A DNA stretch of 64,000 nt from Chromera velia (GCA_018398765.1 JAHBMJ010004651.1:1-64000); one strand, 5' to 3'. Positions 38,500 to 52,093 are shown, counted from the first letter of the stretch. Notes: generated from the letters alone by a model not told the origin. Program-made: numbers and translations.

Positions 38500-40200
38500 A
38501 CCTTCGAACAGGATTCCTGTTCACGGGAGCTGCCGTGTATGAGGACGAGATGAGCCGTTTCAAGAAGGGCTCTATCCAGCTCCCCGCCACAAAGGAGAAG
38601 ATCGACTCGGGGTCTCACAAGCTCGCTGCCCTGAAGGAGTGGCTGGTGAACATTGTGGGAAATCGGACGCTCGGCAGGAGGGTCAAGAGGAACGAGGTTC
38701 AGGCGGTCGTCGGCATGGGCTGGCGATACACTTGGAAAGAGACAGACGATGGGGGCCGGAAGCCTAAGGCGAGGTTTTTCGCAAAAGGCTTCCTGGATGA
38801 CACCTACGTCGGAACACCTTCCATCGCGGGGATCAACACCGTCTGCCTTTTCATTGTGTCTACAGGAATGGAGATGGGGGCGGCGGATGTGACCGCTGCC
38901 TTTTTGACCTCTAAGGATTACAACGCCGAGCGGGTCGGCGTGACACTGCCTTCTGTGCTGCCTCGAGTCCCTGAGGAGAACCCCTTCAAGGACATCCCTG
39001 ACGACAAGTACGAGGAGCTGAGGAGGATGGCGGCCGAGTACGAGCCTGGGGGCACGTATTTGGTGGAGATGGGCCTATATGGACTGCCTTGTGCGGCCCA
39101 GCTTTTCGACCATAAGTTGGAGGGGGTGTGCAAGGAGTTGGGGTTCAAGCGCGTGGACACGGCCATCGTAGTCAAGGCTCCCCCTGAGGGAGGGAAAGCC
39201 CAAGCTATCGCCATGAATTGGATAGACGATTTGCTGACTGGAGCCCCTCTAAAGGAGCACAAGGCCCTTCAGGAGACCCTCAACCAGAGGCTGGGCTTTG
39301 GGTCCATGTGTGTGATTGGGGAGGGATCAGAGAGGAAATTTTCTGGAGTGGACATCTCCAGAGTCTCCACGGAGGAGATTCACCTCACCCAGGTCTCGTA
39401 CCTCGAGAACACCGACACCGCTCCTCTATGGGAAATTTTGAAGGAGAAGCGTCCGAGCAAACCCTGGAAGGGTTTGGACGGCAAGAGTGCTGAGCCCTCC
39501 ACCGAGGAAGAGGTCGACAACCAGTATGAGAAGCCGATCCATGCTGGAGTCGGGACTCTGCAGTGGGGGGTGAGGATGAATCCGCTCCATGCGGTTTGGG
39601 ACCACACGGTAGCGCAGTCGATTTCGAAGCCCTCCAGGCGCGTCTTCAAGACGGTCATGCGCATCATCGAGATGCTGAAGGGGCACCCTGACAAGCGGGT
39701 TTTCACAAGCGTGGGGCTCGTGCCCATCGTGCACGCGTAGTACTTCGACGCAGCGTTCAAGTTCGCAACTTACGCTGCACGGTTGGGTTATATTGTCAGG
39801 ATCCTCCACTCGATCGAGCTGTGAGGGAACCTGCGGTCCCTTCTGGAGAACTAGATCGCGTGGGCCACCAAGAGGGCGGGCAGGAAGGTCGGGTCTTCCA
39901 CCACCGGGGAGGTGCTCGCCTTTGAGTTTCTTCTCAAGAAGCTCTTCGGCATCGTTGCCCTCGTTAAGGCAATGTGGGGCCTCAAGAAGGTCCGTGTGAT
40001 TGTCTACATAGACTCCGGCCCCCTCCATGACCAGTTCCGGTCTGGCAAGGCCCAGACCGATGCGACCATGCAGGGCGTTTTGGAGTGGTACATTCAGGAG
40101 ATACGTGTCCTTGGGGCAGATCTCCAGTGGATTGCACGATCGAAGAACGTGGCGAACGTGATGACCAAGTGCGCCCTCCCCGGTGGGGAGATGGCGTGAA
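38500..40200 (+). other. Copia fossil: reverse transcriptase and RNase H region
   Basis: Copia-type reverse transcriptase landmarks are visible: ADVTAAFLTSKDY, GLYGLPCAAQLFDHKLEG and the active-site-like NWIDDLLTG, followed by RNase H-like sequence ending with IARSKNVANVMTK, the usual end of Copia pol. The LYGLPCAAQLF form differs from the usual plant and fungal LYGLKQAPRAW type, placing it in a divergent branch (inference). Confidence 0.82.
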
Positions 40201-42937
40201 TCCGGCGGCGTGGAACTTCTGGAGGGGAGGGGTGCGGGGCCTTTTCTTTCTCTATTTTGTGTCCTATTTCTGTCGTCTGCTCTTTCCCTTCTGTTGTCCC
40301 TTTGCAGGTAGGCGTGTATAGGGTTTAGTTTTGCTCAGGGTGGGGACGACTGGGGTTTGGGTTCGGGCATAGAAGGAGCTAGATAGGCCAGAGGTACTGT
40401 TCGTCCCTTTTATCCGTTTCTCTCTCTCGTTAATCTGTTCTCCCAGATAGGCGACTAGATGGGGTGGTGACAAGAAAGAGGGGCAGGAGACAAGGGGTCT
40501 CCTGCTGGGTGGGCATGGGCTTAGCCAGGCAGGAGAGCAAGAAGAGTTAGGCAGGAAAGCAAGAAAGCCAGAGGAGTGGGTCCTCGTCCGCTGCACCCTT
40601 CCGTACACCTCCGCAGCCATGCGTATTTGGTAGTTGTCCTGTTCTGTCTCGTCCTGTTTGTGTTTGTGTTTGTTTGTTTGTTTTCTGCGCTCTGGCGTAG
40701 TTGACGTATGTGCCTCTGCGTCATGGGCAAAGCATCCAATGCTTGGACAATGCATGAGGCCAAGCAATAGGCGGGCCCAAAATTCATGTAAACCGAGCAT
40801 TAAATTTTGTTTGGGGCAGCTCGGATGGAACAAACGATCATAGACTACGGTCAATTACGTGGGGTGTATGGGCGGGTGGATCCGATGTTCATGAGGAGGC
40901 AGTACCCTGTCTGTTCGCATCCGTTGTCCTGCACTCCGTGTTTGGTGCCCGTCTGCATAAGAAATCCATGCGCAGGAAACAGACGGGCTGTTTACGCAGC
41001 GAAGGTGAGTGCCCGAAGCACTCAAACAGTCCGATCCCTGTGCGCTTTCCTTCCTCCGTTTTAAGCAGAATGGGCCTGGCCAGAACAGTTAGGCAGCCTG
41101 AAAGAATGCTATTAGCTGGCATGGGGAGCGTGAAGGATTTTTGTTCGTGTCCATTCATGATCTGGCTGCCTGTCTAAGATCCGTTGCGGTGATAGAGTTG
41201 GCGTGCCGCCTGACCGACGCTTTGATTTGTACTTTCGTCTCACTCCCTGCAGGGCTTTGCATCACCCCCGAGTGAATCCACGGGAGAATATAGATAGAAA
41301 GGGGGGAGGGTGCTCATGGAGAGCATCACGTCTGGCAGGTAGCAGCCTAGGCAGGGGGAAAGACTGCTGTGCGCACACTGATACTTTTCGTCTCTTTGTC
41401 TCTTCTCTCTATGCACAGCGCTTTAGCAGGATCGCAAGGGCGTCCTACGTTCATGATGAACTGTCCCGGTTGGATATATAACCGCCGTGCAAGAGAGACC
41501 TGATCCAAGTGCAGGGGGCATCTTGGGTGAGAATGAGAGCTCAGGTGTGTTGTGGGCGTTTCTTTCCTCTGCCGGCCTTTCATCCTGCTTGAGGCCTGTC
41601 CTCCGCGTTGGGAGGTCAGGTTAGGGGTGAGTGTAAGCCCGGGTGTGTTCGGTTTTGTAGGTTTGTATTTATGAAATCCTTTCCCCAGAAGGTCAAGGGA
41701 GTGCGTGGTGGCTCTCCTGTGATTTTTAGGTGGCTCTCCTGTGATTTTTAATTGTTTCCGCAAGGCATACGTGAAGGGGTAGGGGGTGCCTCGGGGGCAC
41801 CTTCCTTGAAGTGCAGTTCGGTTTTATATATTTGTTTCTCTCCCTCTTTCTTCTTTGTTTGGATTTCCGCACGGCCCGAGGAAGCTCGTCGCGTCATAGG
41901 AGCGTGCATGGACGGTGTACGCTAGCCGGGTATGGGCGTCTTCGGGTTTTCCCTTATTCAATTCGTTTTCACAGACGGAAAGGAGCTGGGAGGGAGGGGC
42001 CTTCCCGACCTGTCTATAGAGGCAGAGACCTTTCGCAGTCGTGTTTTCTTTGAGCTGCCGGTTTGCATTAGGGGGCCTAACCCATTGCCGACCCGAACTA
42101 GAGTAGGGTGGGCACGGCATGCAGAACATTTTCCCTTCCTTTGTGATGGTCGGTGGCCATCCATACATACCGTGGGTCCGAGTGCGTGAAAGAAGGAAAG
42201 GAAGAATTCGGGGAGAAGGTGGTAAGGATTTTACTTTTGACAGACTCGCTCGGGGAGAATAGGTCTCTTTCCCAAGGGGCAGGGTATGCTGAGGCTGTCA
42301 AAGGCTCTTGGTTTCCAAAGAACTGCATTTTGGTTGCATGAGGAATGCTTGTATTTTGTTTGCCTTTCTTTCTTTTATTTCTTTCGAACGTTCAAAGCAG
42401 GGTCCGTCCGGAGCAGGAAGCATGGCAGGTAGCGCGGGCTTCTGCATGCTAGATGTCTTCGGTTTTCTGCGTGTGGGGCGGGGCTACATCTGGAGGCAGA
42501 TGGGCTGTGTGTCCTATGCGTTCGTTAGCATAAGTAGACATGGGCTGAGGGTCTGTGTTCTTCTGTGCTGTTCCTTTCGCTTTTCCCGGTGTGGTTTCGC
42601 TTTTATCCCGTTCTTCCAGCCCGGTTGGCTGGTATCCATTCCCCTGTATGCCCTGCACATGCGTGAGCCCGGTGTGCTCTCACTTGTTAAAGGATAATAA
42701 ATGACGTCTGGAGAGGACGGCGTGTGAGAGCATGAGAAAAAGGAATAAGGAGAGAAGAGGTAAACGATACATGAGTAATTCTTTTGTGATTATGCGACAG
42801 GAAAAGAGAATAACAAAAATTGGGGAGCCGGGTGATTAAAGAAAGGTCTTTTCTGATGTTTCCTGATTCTCTCTCGTCAGAGGGGGGTGTGATGTGCTGC
42901 GTGCTCCATAGTTTTTCCTCGGGGCCTCGGGAGGGGG
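40200..42937 (+). other. Copia fossil: long 3' region before the right LTR
   Basis: About 2.7 kb between the end of pol and the right LTR, with no recognised domain. It includes a 22-bp tandem duplication at 41707-41750. Most Copia elements have almost nothing here, so this region explains part of the large size. It ends in a purine tract. Confidence 0.6.
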
Positions 42938-43688
42938 TGTGTGAAAGTAAACGACGGTCCGGTTCCTGGTCAGATTCGCGGAGGGTGAATTCCGGTCCTG
43001 GCATTTCCATTCGTCCCTTCGCCCCAAGCCAGAGAAAGGAGCGACGCGCACGCAGCGGCCCGTACATATCGGGTGGCGGGGCGCCTGCGACAGAGGTGTG
43101 CATGTTATGAGTTCTATGGTATGGCCTGCATGCACTTTGGCGTTAGAAATACACCCGAGGCACTTACCGTGGTGGTGTGTGCTCCGGGGCTTCATATGGG
43201 ATTTAAATAGGCCGATGGTGCGGTTATGCCATCGGAGATATCAAAATTAATTCCGGTCCCGAATTAATTTTCAGACAGTCAGACAGACGTGCACGGCGGT
43301 TACCGGCCGTCTGAATGAGAGACGCGACTTAGGGATTGACAGAACTTCATGTGTAGGATCTGTACTGTGCCCTATGTCTCTCTGTGGTTCTCTTATGCTC
43401 TGAGTAATGCACGAGGCCACCAGCAGGAGCGTACTGTGGACTGTGGGAGTTCATAGATTTTCTGTCTGGTAAAGAGACTAATCAGATATTTATTTCGGAT
43501 TATCTGTATCGGTCTAGACGAGTACGTCACGGAGACGTATTCGCTGTGGTCCTCTAATAGGAGAGGGCCAGGAATTCGGGATTATAGCAGTTTGAGGAGT
43601 CCTCTGGACAGGCTAGAGGATCGATACGGGAGGGCCCATAGGATTCCACTGGAGGAATCTCAAGAGAGGTGAGACTCTACTTTTCACT
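42938..43688 (+). repeat. Right LTR of the Copia element
   Basis: 751 bases, colinear with the left LTR and differing at about 26 places, nearly all transitions by eye. Confidence 0.92.
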
Positions 43689-43693
43689 GTAGG
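43689..43693. repeat. Target site duplication, right copy (GTAGG)
   Basis: Direct repeat of 28462-28466, right after the right LTR. Confidence 0.85.
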
Positions 43694-44626
43694 CAACATT
43701 TTTTTTTAATTTAAATATAAGATTATATGCATGTATGCGCCGCAGCGCCGCCCAGGAGTTCTAACTCCACCTAGGGTTTGGCATCAATCAATCAATCAAT
43801 CAACATGCGGACTCAGTGCGGAGGAAGAGCCGGTGTAATGAACAACGGCTTTTATTGTAGCGAGTTGAGCACAGAACGCTGCACTTTTTGAATGCATTGT
43901 ATAACTGGCTGACAACTGATCTGCTACTTCAAGATTGACCCACACTTGACAGTCTAAAGCCTGACGGCCTCTTTTCTCTTTCAATTGCCCTCTCGTATTT
44001 ACTCCTTCCATTCCCCTTTCGACTTGCAAGGACACGGCCACAGTCAGTCACGCCTCTTCCTTCAGTCAGTCAGGGAATACTATCAGAAAGGAGGGAGCCC
44101 TTCACCACCAAAATTTAGACTGCACGCCTGCATGTGCGCTAAGGTGACGGCAGGCACCTCCACTTTCATTCCAAGTGTTGTTTCACCGCATCGGACAGCC
44201 AGACCTATGGTTCACTCGATCCGCGTTACCCACAACATGTCTAGACAGCCAGTAAGGAATCGCGAGAAACAGACAGGCAGACAGAACTGCTTTGTCAAGA
44301 TAATGGAAATTTCGATCGCAATCGATTTCGCGTCTCTTCTCCTCTCTTTCCCTCAACCGCTTCGAGAGCCACCCCCCCCAAGGCACTACACAGGCAGACA
44401 GATCTTCACAAGCGTTTTCTCGCAAATGATGAGGCCTGGTTTCCTCGTGCAGATTCAGAGAAACAGAGATTCACCGAGGGGTCTATTCTTTCATGCAAGC
44501 ACAGATAGGGACAAAGACGGGGCAGGAAACTCTTGAGAAGGTGCCGTCCTCGCTTCTGAGGGAGGCACCGTCTCTCTCATCTTCTTCTCTTCGTCTTCCT
44601 CTTCTTCCGCCCCCCTTGAACTTCCT
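43694..44626. other. Intergenic DNA between Copia element and PWD gene
   Basis: AT-rich to about 43730, then an ATCA run at 43784-43803, then balanced sequence that forms the 3' flank of the dikinase gene. Frames on the plus strand (for example 43985-44536) have no recognised domain and are not called. Confidence 0.5.
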
Positions 44627-44909
44627 CTAGAGGGGCTGCGGCCTCGTCTGCACCACCACCAGGGCGTCAGATCCCGACTCAATCAGACCCTCCACGTCCT
44701 GCACGCACAAACAGACGCACAGTTTGGGATGGGGGGGAGACTGAACATTCTTCAATCTGTTTGTTTGTGAGACTGCTCAATCTGTGTTCTCACTTACTCA
44801 GACTCAATCAATTGATCAAAGGAAGGGAGGCGGGTTTAAAGACAACGCAACGAAGGACGGAGGAGTGGGACAGTTTTTGTTTCCGTCTCTTTCTGCGCGT
44901 CTGTGTATT

Positions 44910-44947
<38 letters not shown>

Positions 44948-47900
44948 TGTTTGTCTGTGTCCTTGTTGTAAGCCATTGAAGCGGCACGTTCAGAAGCGAC
45001 CCAAACAAAAAGCGAGAACAACACAGAAACAGACACACGAAACGACGCGCAGACAAAGAGGCCACCCCACCTACCTGTGCCACCCCTTTATGGGCCTTCT
45101 CGAGTATTGCCCCAACCTTCCCCAGTCTCTCCAGAACGCCCTTTCTGTACACGCTGTCTGTGTAGAACCTTTCCTGCAGGATGGACGGCCACCATCCACG
45201 AGTGAAGTCATCCAATCAAATCAATGCCCGAGTATGGCCATCCGCACACCCGCATGCACACAAAAATGTTCCCTTCCGCGCACAAGCCCACAAAGAGAAG
45301 ACAGCAACAAAAGAGGGAAGACCAAGTTGAGGGAGGAGAGGATGGCATTAGGACAAAGCAGTCAAGAAAGAGAGAAAGAGAGAAAAAAAAAGTTTCGTGT
45401 TCCTTTTCCGGGGTTGACCGGGCACACGACGGCATCGATCCATCCATACCGCAAGAAAATTTCAGGGCTACAGATTGTTTCTATCAGCGTCTTTCGCCTT
45501 TTCTCCCCAAGGCTACACAGACCCCCCACAGCAATTAAAGCAAAACAAAACCCTGACATACTGACCCACCTTCAGATAGTCTAGAGGTTCCTCCACAAGC
45601 CCCCCCTCTCCAGATCCCTTCAGACCCACAGAGAACGACGAGAAGGAAATCAGGTGGGAACGACCTGTAGTTAGAGCAACGCAGAAAGAAGAAAGACAAG
45701 AACAAACAGAATAGATGAAAAGGAGATCTCACCGCGGCTGATAAACACAAATTACCTGCCTTTCTATCTCTCTCTCAGGCCATTCCCACTCCCTGCGCCG
45801 ACACCGACACTCTCTTCACACTGCGCATCCAGTTCTCAACCCATCCGCTCGTCACCTACACTCATCTACGTCAATTATCGTCCATCTTTTCCTCCCCCTG
45901 CAGGGGCCTCGTATCGATGACTGCCCTCTGGAGCAACCCCAAATCACACCCCTGACAACCATACTGAAAACTTCTCTTTGTCTTCCCCCTTCCACCTACC
46001 CACCTGAGTCTTTGTCGACCACGGCCCGATAAGGAACACCCCTGACAGCCCCACTGGCAAGGATCTCCCCATGTCCGTGTGCCACCTCTGCGTACACGTC
46101 GGGACTCCTCGTACCTGCCCCCGACCTCTCCCTCCTCAGAGAGGTCCCCGAATTCTGTCGCGAAATTGACAGAGGGGCCAGAGAGAGACCGTCTGCCTTC
46201 CCGCCCCCTCCCTGCGCCTTCCCGGGGGACATGGATGGAGACCCCCCCTCGGCAGTGAGAGCACTGATAGGAAACGGGTTGCGCTGCAGAAAGACAAAAA
46301 AGGGAAAATAAGAAGAGAATATGAGAGGAAGGAGCCGCGAATCAGACAGACTTAATTGATGAAGGCGACTTTCTTGTTTGCAGACCTGCATGCGGGGAGG
46401 CGTTGAAGAACTCCAAGGCCACAATCCGAATTAAGAGAAAGGAATCAAAAGAGACAGACGCAAAAGAGACGCTTCCTGTGTCCATCACAGCAACCGCATC
46501 CATTCAATCAACGACTAATCTACCTATCTAGGGAGGACACCGGGAAGACCGGGACGACCCCCACCAGCCCCACTGACGTAACATGGAATCGAATGAAAGT
46601 GCAAAAAAACTTCACAGGCCTGGATTGACATGCTGGAGGGACTTTATTGAATCAACTTACAGTATGGAGAACAAAGCAAAGGTTCGGCTCCTTCATGGGT
46701 TGTGCGAGGACTCCCATGTGAGCCGACGCCCCGACACCAAACTCTTTCTTCGCGTCTCTCCTCGCCAGCACCGCCCTCTTTGTGAATAGAGAGGCCCACA
46801 CAGCAGCAACAGCCTCACCGATGCTGCAGCAAACGAAGAGAAGAACAGAAGAAAGTAACTGTTTGGAATGGCTGGAAGAGATAGAAGGTTTGCCCATCAA
46901 AAGAGCTTGCTGCAGCTCAGCAAGCAGACAGTCTGACCAATAAACCTCCCTTCCCTTCCCCCCACCTCTCCTCCGATGTCCCGTCCACATCTGCCACAGA
47001 GTCATACAGTCCCGCAGCAGAGAGGCCACCCAAGTCCTCCACATTCGCAGACGACCGTACCATCAGCCGCACCCCTCTTCCCACACGCGCCGTCTCCTCT
47101 TCGCACATTTTCTTCACAGCCCCAGTCTCGCTGGCAGAAGGGCGGAGGGAGGCCACCAAGTACCGCAGCTTTGTGCAGGCCTCCTCGAGCTCGGCCCCCT
47201 GCAAGAGGGCGAACAGACAGGTAGGAAATCAGAGACAAAAAAATCCCTTGCGAGACCCGGACATGTCATCAGAGAGGGGGCAAGAAAGGGGCAGGTGGAG
47301 AAAGGGAAGGACTGAAGGAAGAACGACGACAAGAAAGGAGAAAGAAACAGAGGGGGCAGTTGGAACAGCGCGAAGGTCCCCGAGGATTCCCGCACTTTCC
47401 CTTGTGCAGCCGAAAGACAATCAGACAGACAGGAGTGCAAACAGGCAGACAAAAAGGGAGAGAAGAGGAAAGCCACTTACCAACCGAGAGCTCTGCATCC
47501 TCTGCAGAGGCCCTTAGACCCTGCAGCTTCTTGGCGGTCTCTGCTCCCTTCGCTTTGGCAACCCTCTCAAGGGACCCGAAGGGAATCCCCACACATCTGC
47601 AGAGAGACACAGAGAGTCGAAAATTAGAGGAGGGGACAGGAGCCAGAGTGAGGAGGGAGGGTCATACACCGAGAGAGACCAACTGACTGACTGATTGACC
47701 CTATCAGACACACAACCAGGATAGGAGAAGTGTTGAAAGAACAGACGAATGGAGCGGCAGAGAGACAAAGGAGAGGGGGGAAAGAGAGCGAACGATCTTG
47801 TCCTCTGGAGAAGCCCAAGAAAGAACATTGAATGCAAACACACTGGAGAAACACAAGCAATTCTTAGACAAGCATCACGTCAGTGAAGACATACCCTCCC

Positions 47901-50725
47901 TTCCCTTCTGTCTTCCTTCGACTGTCTCTCTCTTCCTTTCTTTCCCACTTCCATCCCGAACTCTCTTCTCTCTACCTCTTCCCTCTGCCCAACTGACGCT
48001 GGAGCTTCGAAGACCCCCCCGCTGGCTTTGCCCATCTTGAACAACGCTGCACACGCCGCCGCCTTCGCACCGCAGAATTGCTTCTCGATTTCCTCTCCCA
48101 CCAAGGCACTCACCGGCATCTTGCCTAAATCCACCTCCTCCACCTCAGGCTTCCCCCCCTCAGACCCCAAATCCTTCCACCCCCCATTCTCACCCACCAT
48201 GGGGGAACTCGGGAGAGGGGACCCGACGGTGGACGGCACCTTGGCGGGACCCGAAAGAAGCGAAATCGGGGACTCATCTCCGCCCGCCCCCACTGCCTTG
48301 ATGGCAGATCCCCCCACACCCGCACCCCCGTCAGGTCTAGCCTCCAACTTCACACGCTTACCCACAAGCTGGAGCATAGCGCTATGGGCCTTCTGCTCCA
48401 CCACGCTCACAAACGGCAACCGTTCCTGCCTAGCCCTAATGGCCAGGTGAGACAGGTGTGGAATCGCATGTCCCAAAATCACACCCCTGATGCCTTTCCT
48501 TGAAGCTCCCCCCATCTCCTCATCTCCATCTGCACTCCTGACAAGCAGAATCAGACCTTTCGTCACACCCTTCTCCCTTTCCTCCTCCGCCTTTGCTAGG
48601 GCATCCACTGCTTCCTCAGAGAGACGAGGCATCACCCGCAACGTCCCCACCCCCTCTCCAGCAACCACACACTCAAGACCTGATGAACCCATACGGGCCC
48701 TCACATGGGAGGACGCCAGGGGTGCCAACTTTGACAACTGAAACGCGACATGCGCGCGCACATCGGCTTCTGCCAGGAACTTCACGGCGTGGTCATTCGC
48801 ACCCACCGCGGGGCCTAGAGACCGAGCAGTGGCCCCGTAAAGCGCCAATGCCGCATCGCAGTAGCCCTCCGCTACTCGGGTAGCCTGATCTAGGCCAGCC
48901 GCAAGACGCATGAACGTCTCTGCGCTCACAGCGCTTTTCTGCAATTCCTTCTCTGCAATCGAGTGCAGAAGTGCCGCTACGGCGGCGCACGAGCGTCGGG
49001 CAACTCCAGACAGACCCACGTGGGCAACCCCCACTGCAGTCGCCCTCACGGTTTCCCTCAGCATGTACAGAACCGGCCCCTTCTCTTCTGCCTCCTCAAA
49101 AATGGTCGCAGTGTGCACACCCAATAAATTCGCTCCCTCGGCCTTCTGATGTACAACCGACAGAGACAGAAACGCAGCGTCCGCAAGCTCTAGCTCGGAC
49201 AGACGCAGCTGCTGTCTGAGGGCCACATCTTTGTAGGCCTGGGAGGACTGATCCAAAAGGAGGCGGCAAAGCTCATGTCGGAGAGTACAGGCTGCGTCTG
49301 CTGCTGCGAGGGCTGGGTCTAGTCTCCCCCCCTCGTGATGCTCTCTATCTTTAGCTCGGAAGTAGTTGTCTGTGGCTGCATGCACCTGTTTTGGTGTAGC
49401 GCCGTGATTTTTGATTTTGTGCAGACGCTCTGCGAGGTCTGTCTGGTTGAAGAACCTCAGAAGCTCCTGGAAGAACACACGGTACTCATGCAGAAACGCC
49501 CCTGCGTACCTGTGGGGCTCTCTGTCGAACCTCTGCATCAACTCCTCGGCGGTGCGCAGGTCCTCTGGGCCTGCACACCTGCACACACACACATACATAT
49601 ACGCTCTCACGCACACACACACACACACACACATACACACACACGCACAACTCTTCACAGCGGCCTATTTTCAACACCTTGTCCCCCCCTTCGACTGCAA
49701 CATGCTCCCGAAGAAGCCCAAAAAAAAAAAAAATTCTTCTCACTCCATTCACTGTCACACAAACCTTCCCAACCCCATATGATCCCTTTCAGAGTAATGC
49801 AGAGGAAAGAGACCCTCCCCCTTTCCCCGCACCCAGACAGAATGACAGCTTCTCCCTTCATTCTCACCCTCTTACCTATGCAGTTTGTTCTGCAGTCTGT
49901 GTTTGATCTCCTGTTTCAAGTCCTGAGGGATATCGTTCCGGTGGGCGATATCCCGAATTCGCGTCAGAGGCACCGCGGCCGTGAACTCTGCGTCGAATGA
50001 GGGCAAACTTCTGTGGAGGGCCCTGAGGGCAACGGAGAGACGGTCGAGGGCCCCGGCCTCACTCGAATCTCTCCATCCCGCAGCCGCAGCACGAGAGGAC
50101 GCCTCAGCCTCTAGGGCCTCTGCAACCTCAAATAGGGCCATGGCTGTTCGGGCATGGTGGTTCGGTCGGTGGTGCCCCCCGTCTTCTGAGCAGGGGACCG
50201 CCCCTGACTGCACAAACTTGAGAAACACTCCAACTGATGAGAGTGCGGACTCCAGGGGTGATCGTGCTGTCTCCCCTCCCTCATCTCCGTCTCCTTCCCC
50301 CTCTTTCGGTCTGTCCACAAGTGCCTTCTCTACCGCCCCTCTGACACGCTTGCGCACCTCCATCATCTCCCCCCCGTCTCCCCCTGCGGCCTTCCTGACA
50401 TCTACGTCATTCACAAGACCCAGAGTCTCGACCAAACCGTCCAGAACGGCATCCAACTTCTGACGCCAAGACTTTCCCTGCCCATTCCTTTCCGCAAGCT
50501 TCTTTCCAAAATCTGCATGCACAGACGATCGAAGAAGGAGAGAGAGAGAAAGAGAGAGAGAGCGAGAGAGAAGAGGTGTACGCACGGAAGGAAGTAGGAG
50601 TCCTGTGTTCTGCTCAGAGACCGGTCTGTCGGAGGATCCAGAGAAAGCGAGAAAAGGGGAGTTGTCACAGATCGCAGACACAACCCATGCACACACACGC
50701 ACACCCACCCGCATACCCACCCACC

Positions 50726-50770
<45 letters not shown>

Positions 50771-50777
50771 ACGCACA

Positions 50778-50809
<32 letters not shown>

Positions 50810-50816
50810 CACACAT

Positions 50817-50870
<54 letters not shown>

Positions 50871-52093
50871 ACACCCACACCCACACCCACACACATGCAC
50901 TCACACATCGTTAGCCTATCTGCACCCAGCACTCTGCTGCCCCCCCCTGATCAATGTCCTCACTAACCGTCCAACGCAACGCTTCCACTGCCGGTGCCCC
51001 CCACGGATGCCGGGGCCCTGCTGGCCTCTGCAGCTGCCGCCTGGGCCACTCTGTCTCGCACAGAGCCGTGGCCCCCCGGCATGGGGGGAGGGGCATCGAC
51101 TCCCTGCTTCTTTCCTGCAGAGAGACAGAGAGAGACAACTTTTTCAATCCGTTCGGAGGGCAGTACAGACAGTTTTCCCACACGATTCCTGTTTGGTCTT
51201 CCATGGGATTTCAGTTCGGGGGTCTTTCCGGGGCCAGAGGTAAGTCATTTACACCACCGGGAAAAAGGGACAACAGGGATCACCGTGAAAGGAGGAAAAG
51301 AGCACTTACGGAGAGAAGAGGAATATTCCAGAGAAGGAATAGGAGAAGAGAACAGACGGCCTACCTCTTCAGGATGAAGATCCTGCCTTGTTTATTCCAT
51401 GCACACCCCGACTGACCCCATTGACACGTCACGGTCTCGGTCCCATCGCCTTCCACTCTCAGTTGACGATTACCTGCACATAATTGATGCAGAGGAAAAG
51501 AAAAGAGCGGCCGGTTGCTCAACGATTCGAACATATCCTCTTCTGCCTTTGTTGTCCTCCCAGCCAGAAAGGAGAAAAAAGGGGAGAATGTACTTCTGAA
51601 AAGAGCATGGAATGCAAACAAACACCGGGGAAAGATCCAAACAAGAACCTTCAAATTACATTCCCATCCAAGCAGACGGTGACAACCCGCCCCCCGGTTT
51701 ATTTCAAACAATCGCCTGACAGACAAGAAGGGAAAAGACCAAAGTCAAAATTACGGCTTACCGTCAATACCTTCCCACTTGTCCCCTCCCCCTCCTCTGA
51801 TCACGAATTTATACTCGAAGCTGTGCCCACTGGGAACTCCCACGTTCGGAGAGCTCCACTTAGGAAAAGAGTCGGCCGAGGTGCCCATGGGCACACTCTT
51901 CCCAGTGTCCCAGTTGCCCAATTCTCCGATGCCGCCCACCACATGAACACTCTCCCCTGCACATGAAAAGACACAACGAGGTAACGGTTTTAAATTCCGT
52001 CAGACCGGGGACGGAAGGAAGACATTCCCACACCAGCTCCAACTGACCAGGTTGCGTGTCCCGACAGATGCATTCCCACTTCACTGAAGGCAT
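44627..52093 (-). CDS. PWD: Phosphoglucan water dikinase with CBM20 starch-binding domain (13 exons, complete)
   Basis: Exons 5' to 3': 52093-52048, 51956-51762, 51473-51417, 51114-50968, 50512-49876, 49578-47998, 47596-about 47485, 47198-46966, 46823-46661, 46283-46004, 45664-45570, 45173-45075, 44698-44627; about 1238 residues (Arabidopsis PWD about 1200). It phosphorylates glucose units of already phosphorylated starch using the beta-phosphate of ATP, opening granules for breakdown (family knowledge). Residues 1-99 form a CBM20: GGIGELGNWDTGKSVPMG, FEYKFVI, NRQLRV. Then IRDIAHRNDIPQDLKQEIKH, the phospho-His motif IPHLSHLAIRARQE (His near residue 738), and the nucleotide-binding part GIPFGSL, VRSSANVEDLGGLSAAGLYD, VWASLFTKRAVLARR, ending AQDVEGLIESGSD and QTRPQPL. 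The N terminus starts straight into the CBM20 with no leader, so cytosolic action is likely. Exon 7 to 8 needs the weak donor GTTGGT to keep frame; the better GTAAGT four bases later would shift it. Confidence 0.93.
44912..44945. repeat. GT microsatellite in the last PWD intron
   Basis: A GT run on the plus strand lies in the intron 44699-45074. Confidence 0.88.
49579..49655 (-). repeat. CA/GT microsatellite forming the end of PWD intron 5
   Basis: On the gene strand this is a GT run that ends in GTGTGTGCAG, so the repeat itself supplies the acceptor for exon 6 at 49578. Confidence 0.88.
50690..50903. repeat. CA/ACGC compound microsatellite in PWD intron 4
   Basis: Over 200 bases of CA dinucleotides with an inner ACGC block (50761-50812) and CCACAC units at the right end. 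Alternating purine-pyrimidine sequence of this length can adopt Z-DNA (inference). Long poly-Thr/His and Val/Cys frames are artefacts. Confidence 0.93.

Noticed and set aside
43985-44536. 183-codon plus-strand frame beside the Copia element
   Set aside because: No domain, no intron-like borders and a composition like the flanking 3' region of PWD.
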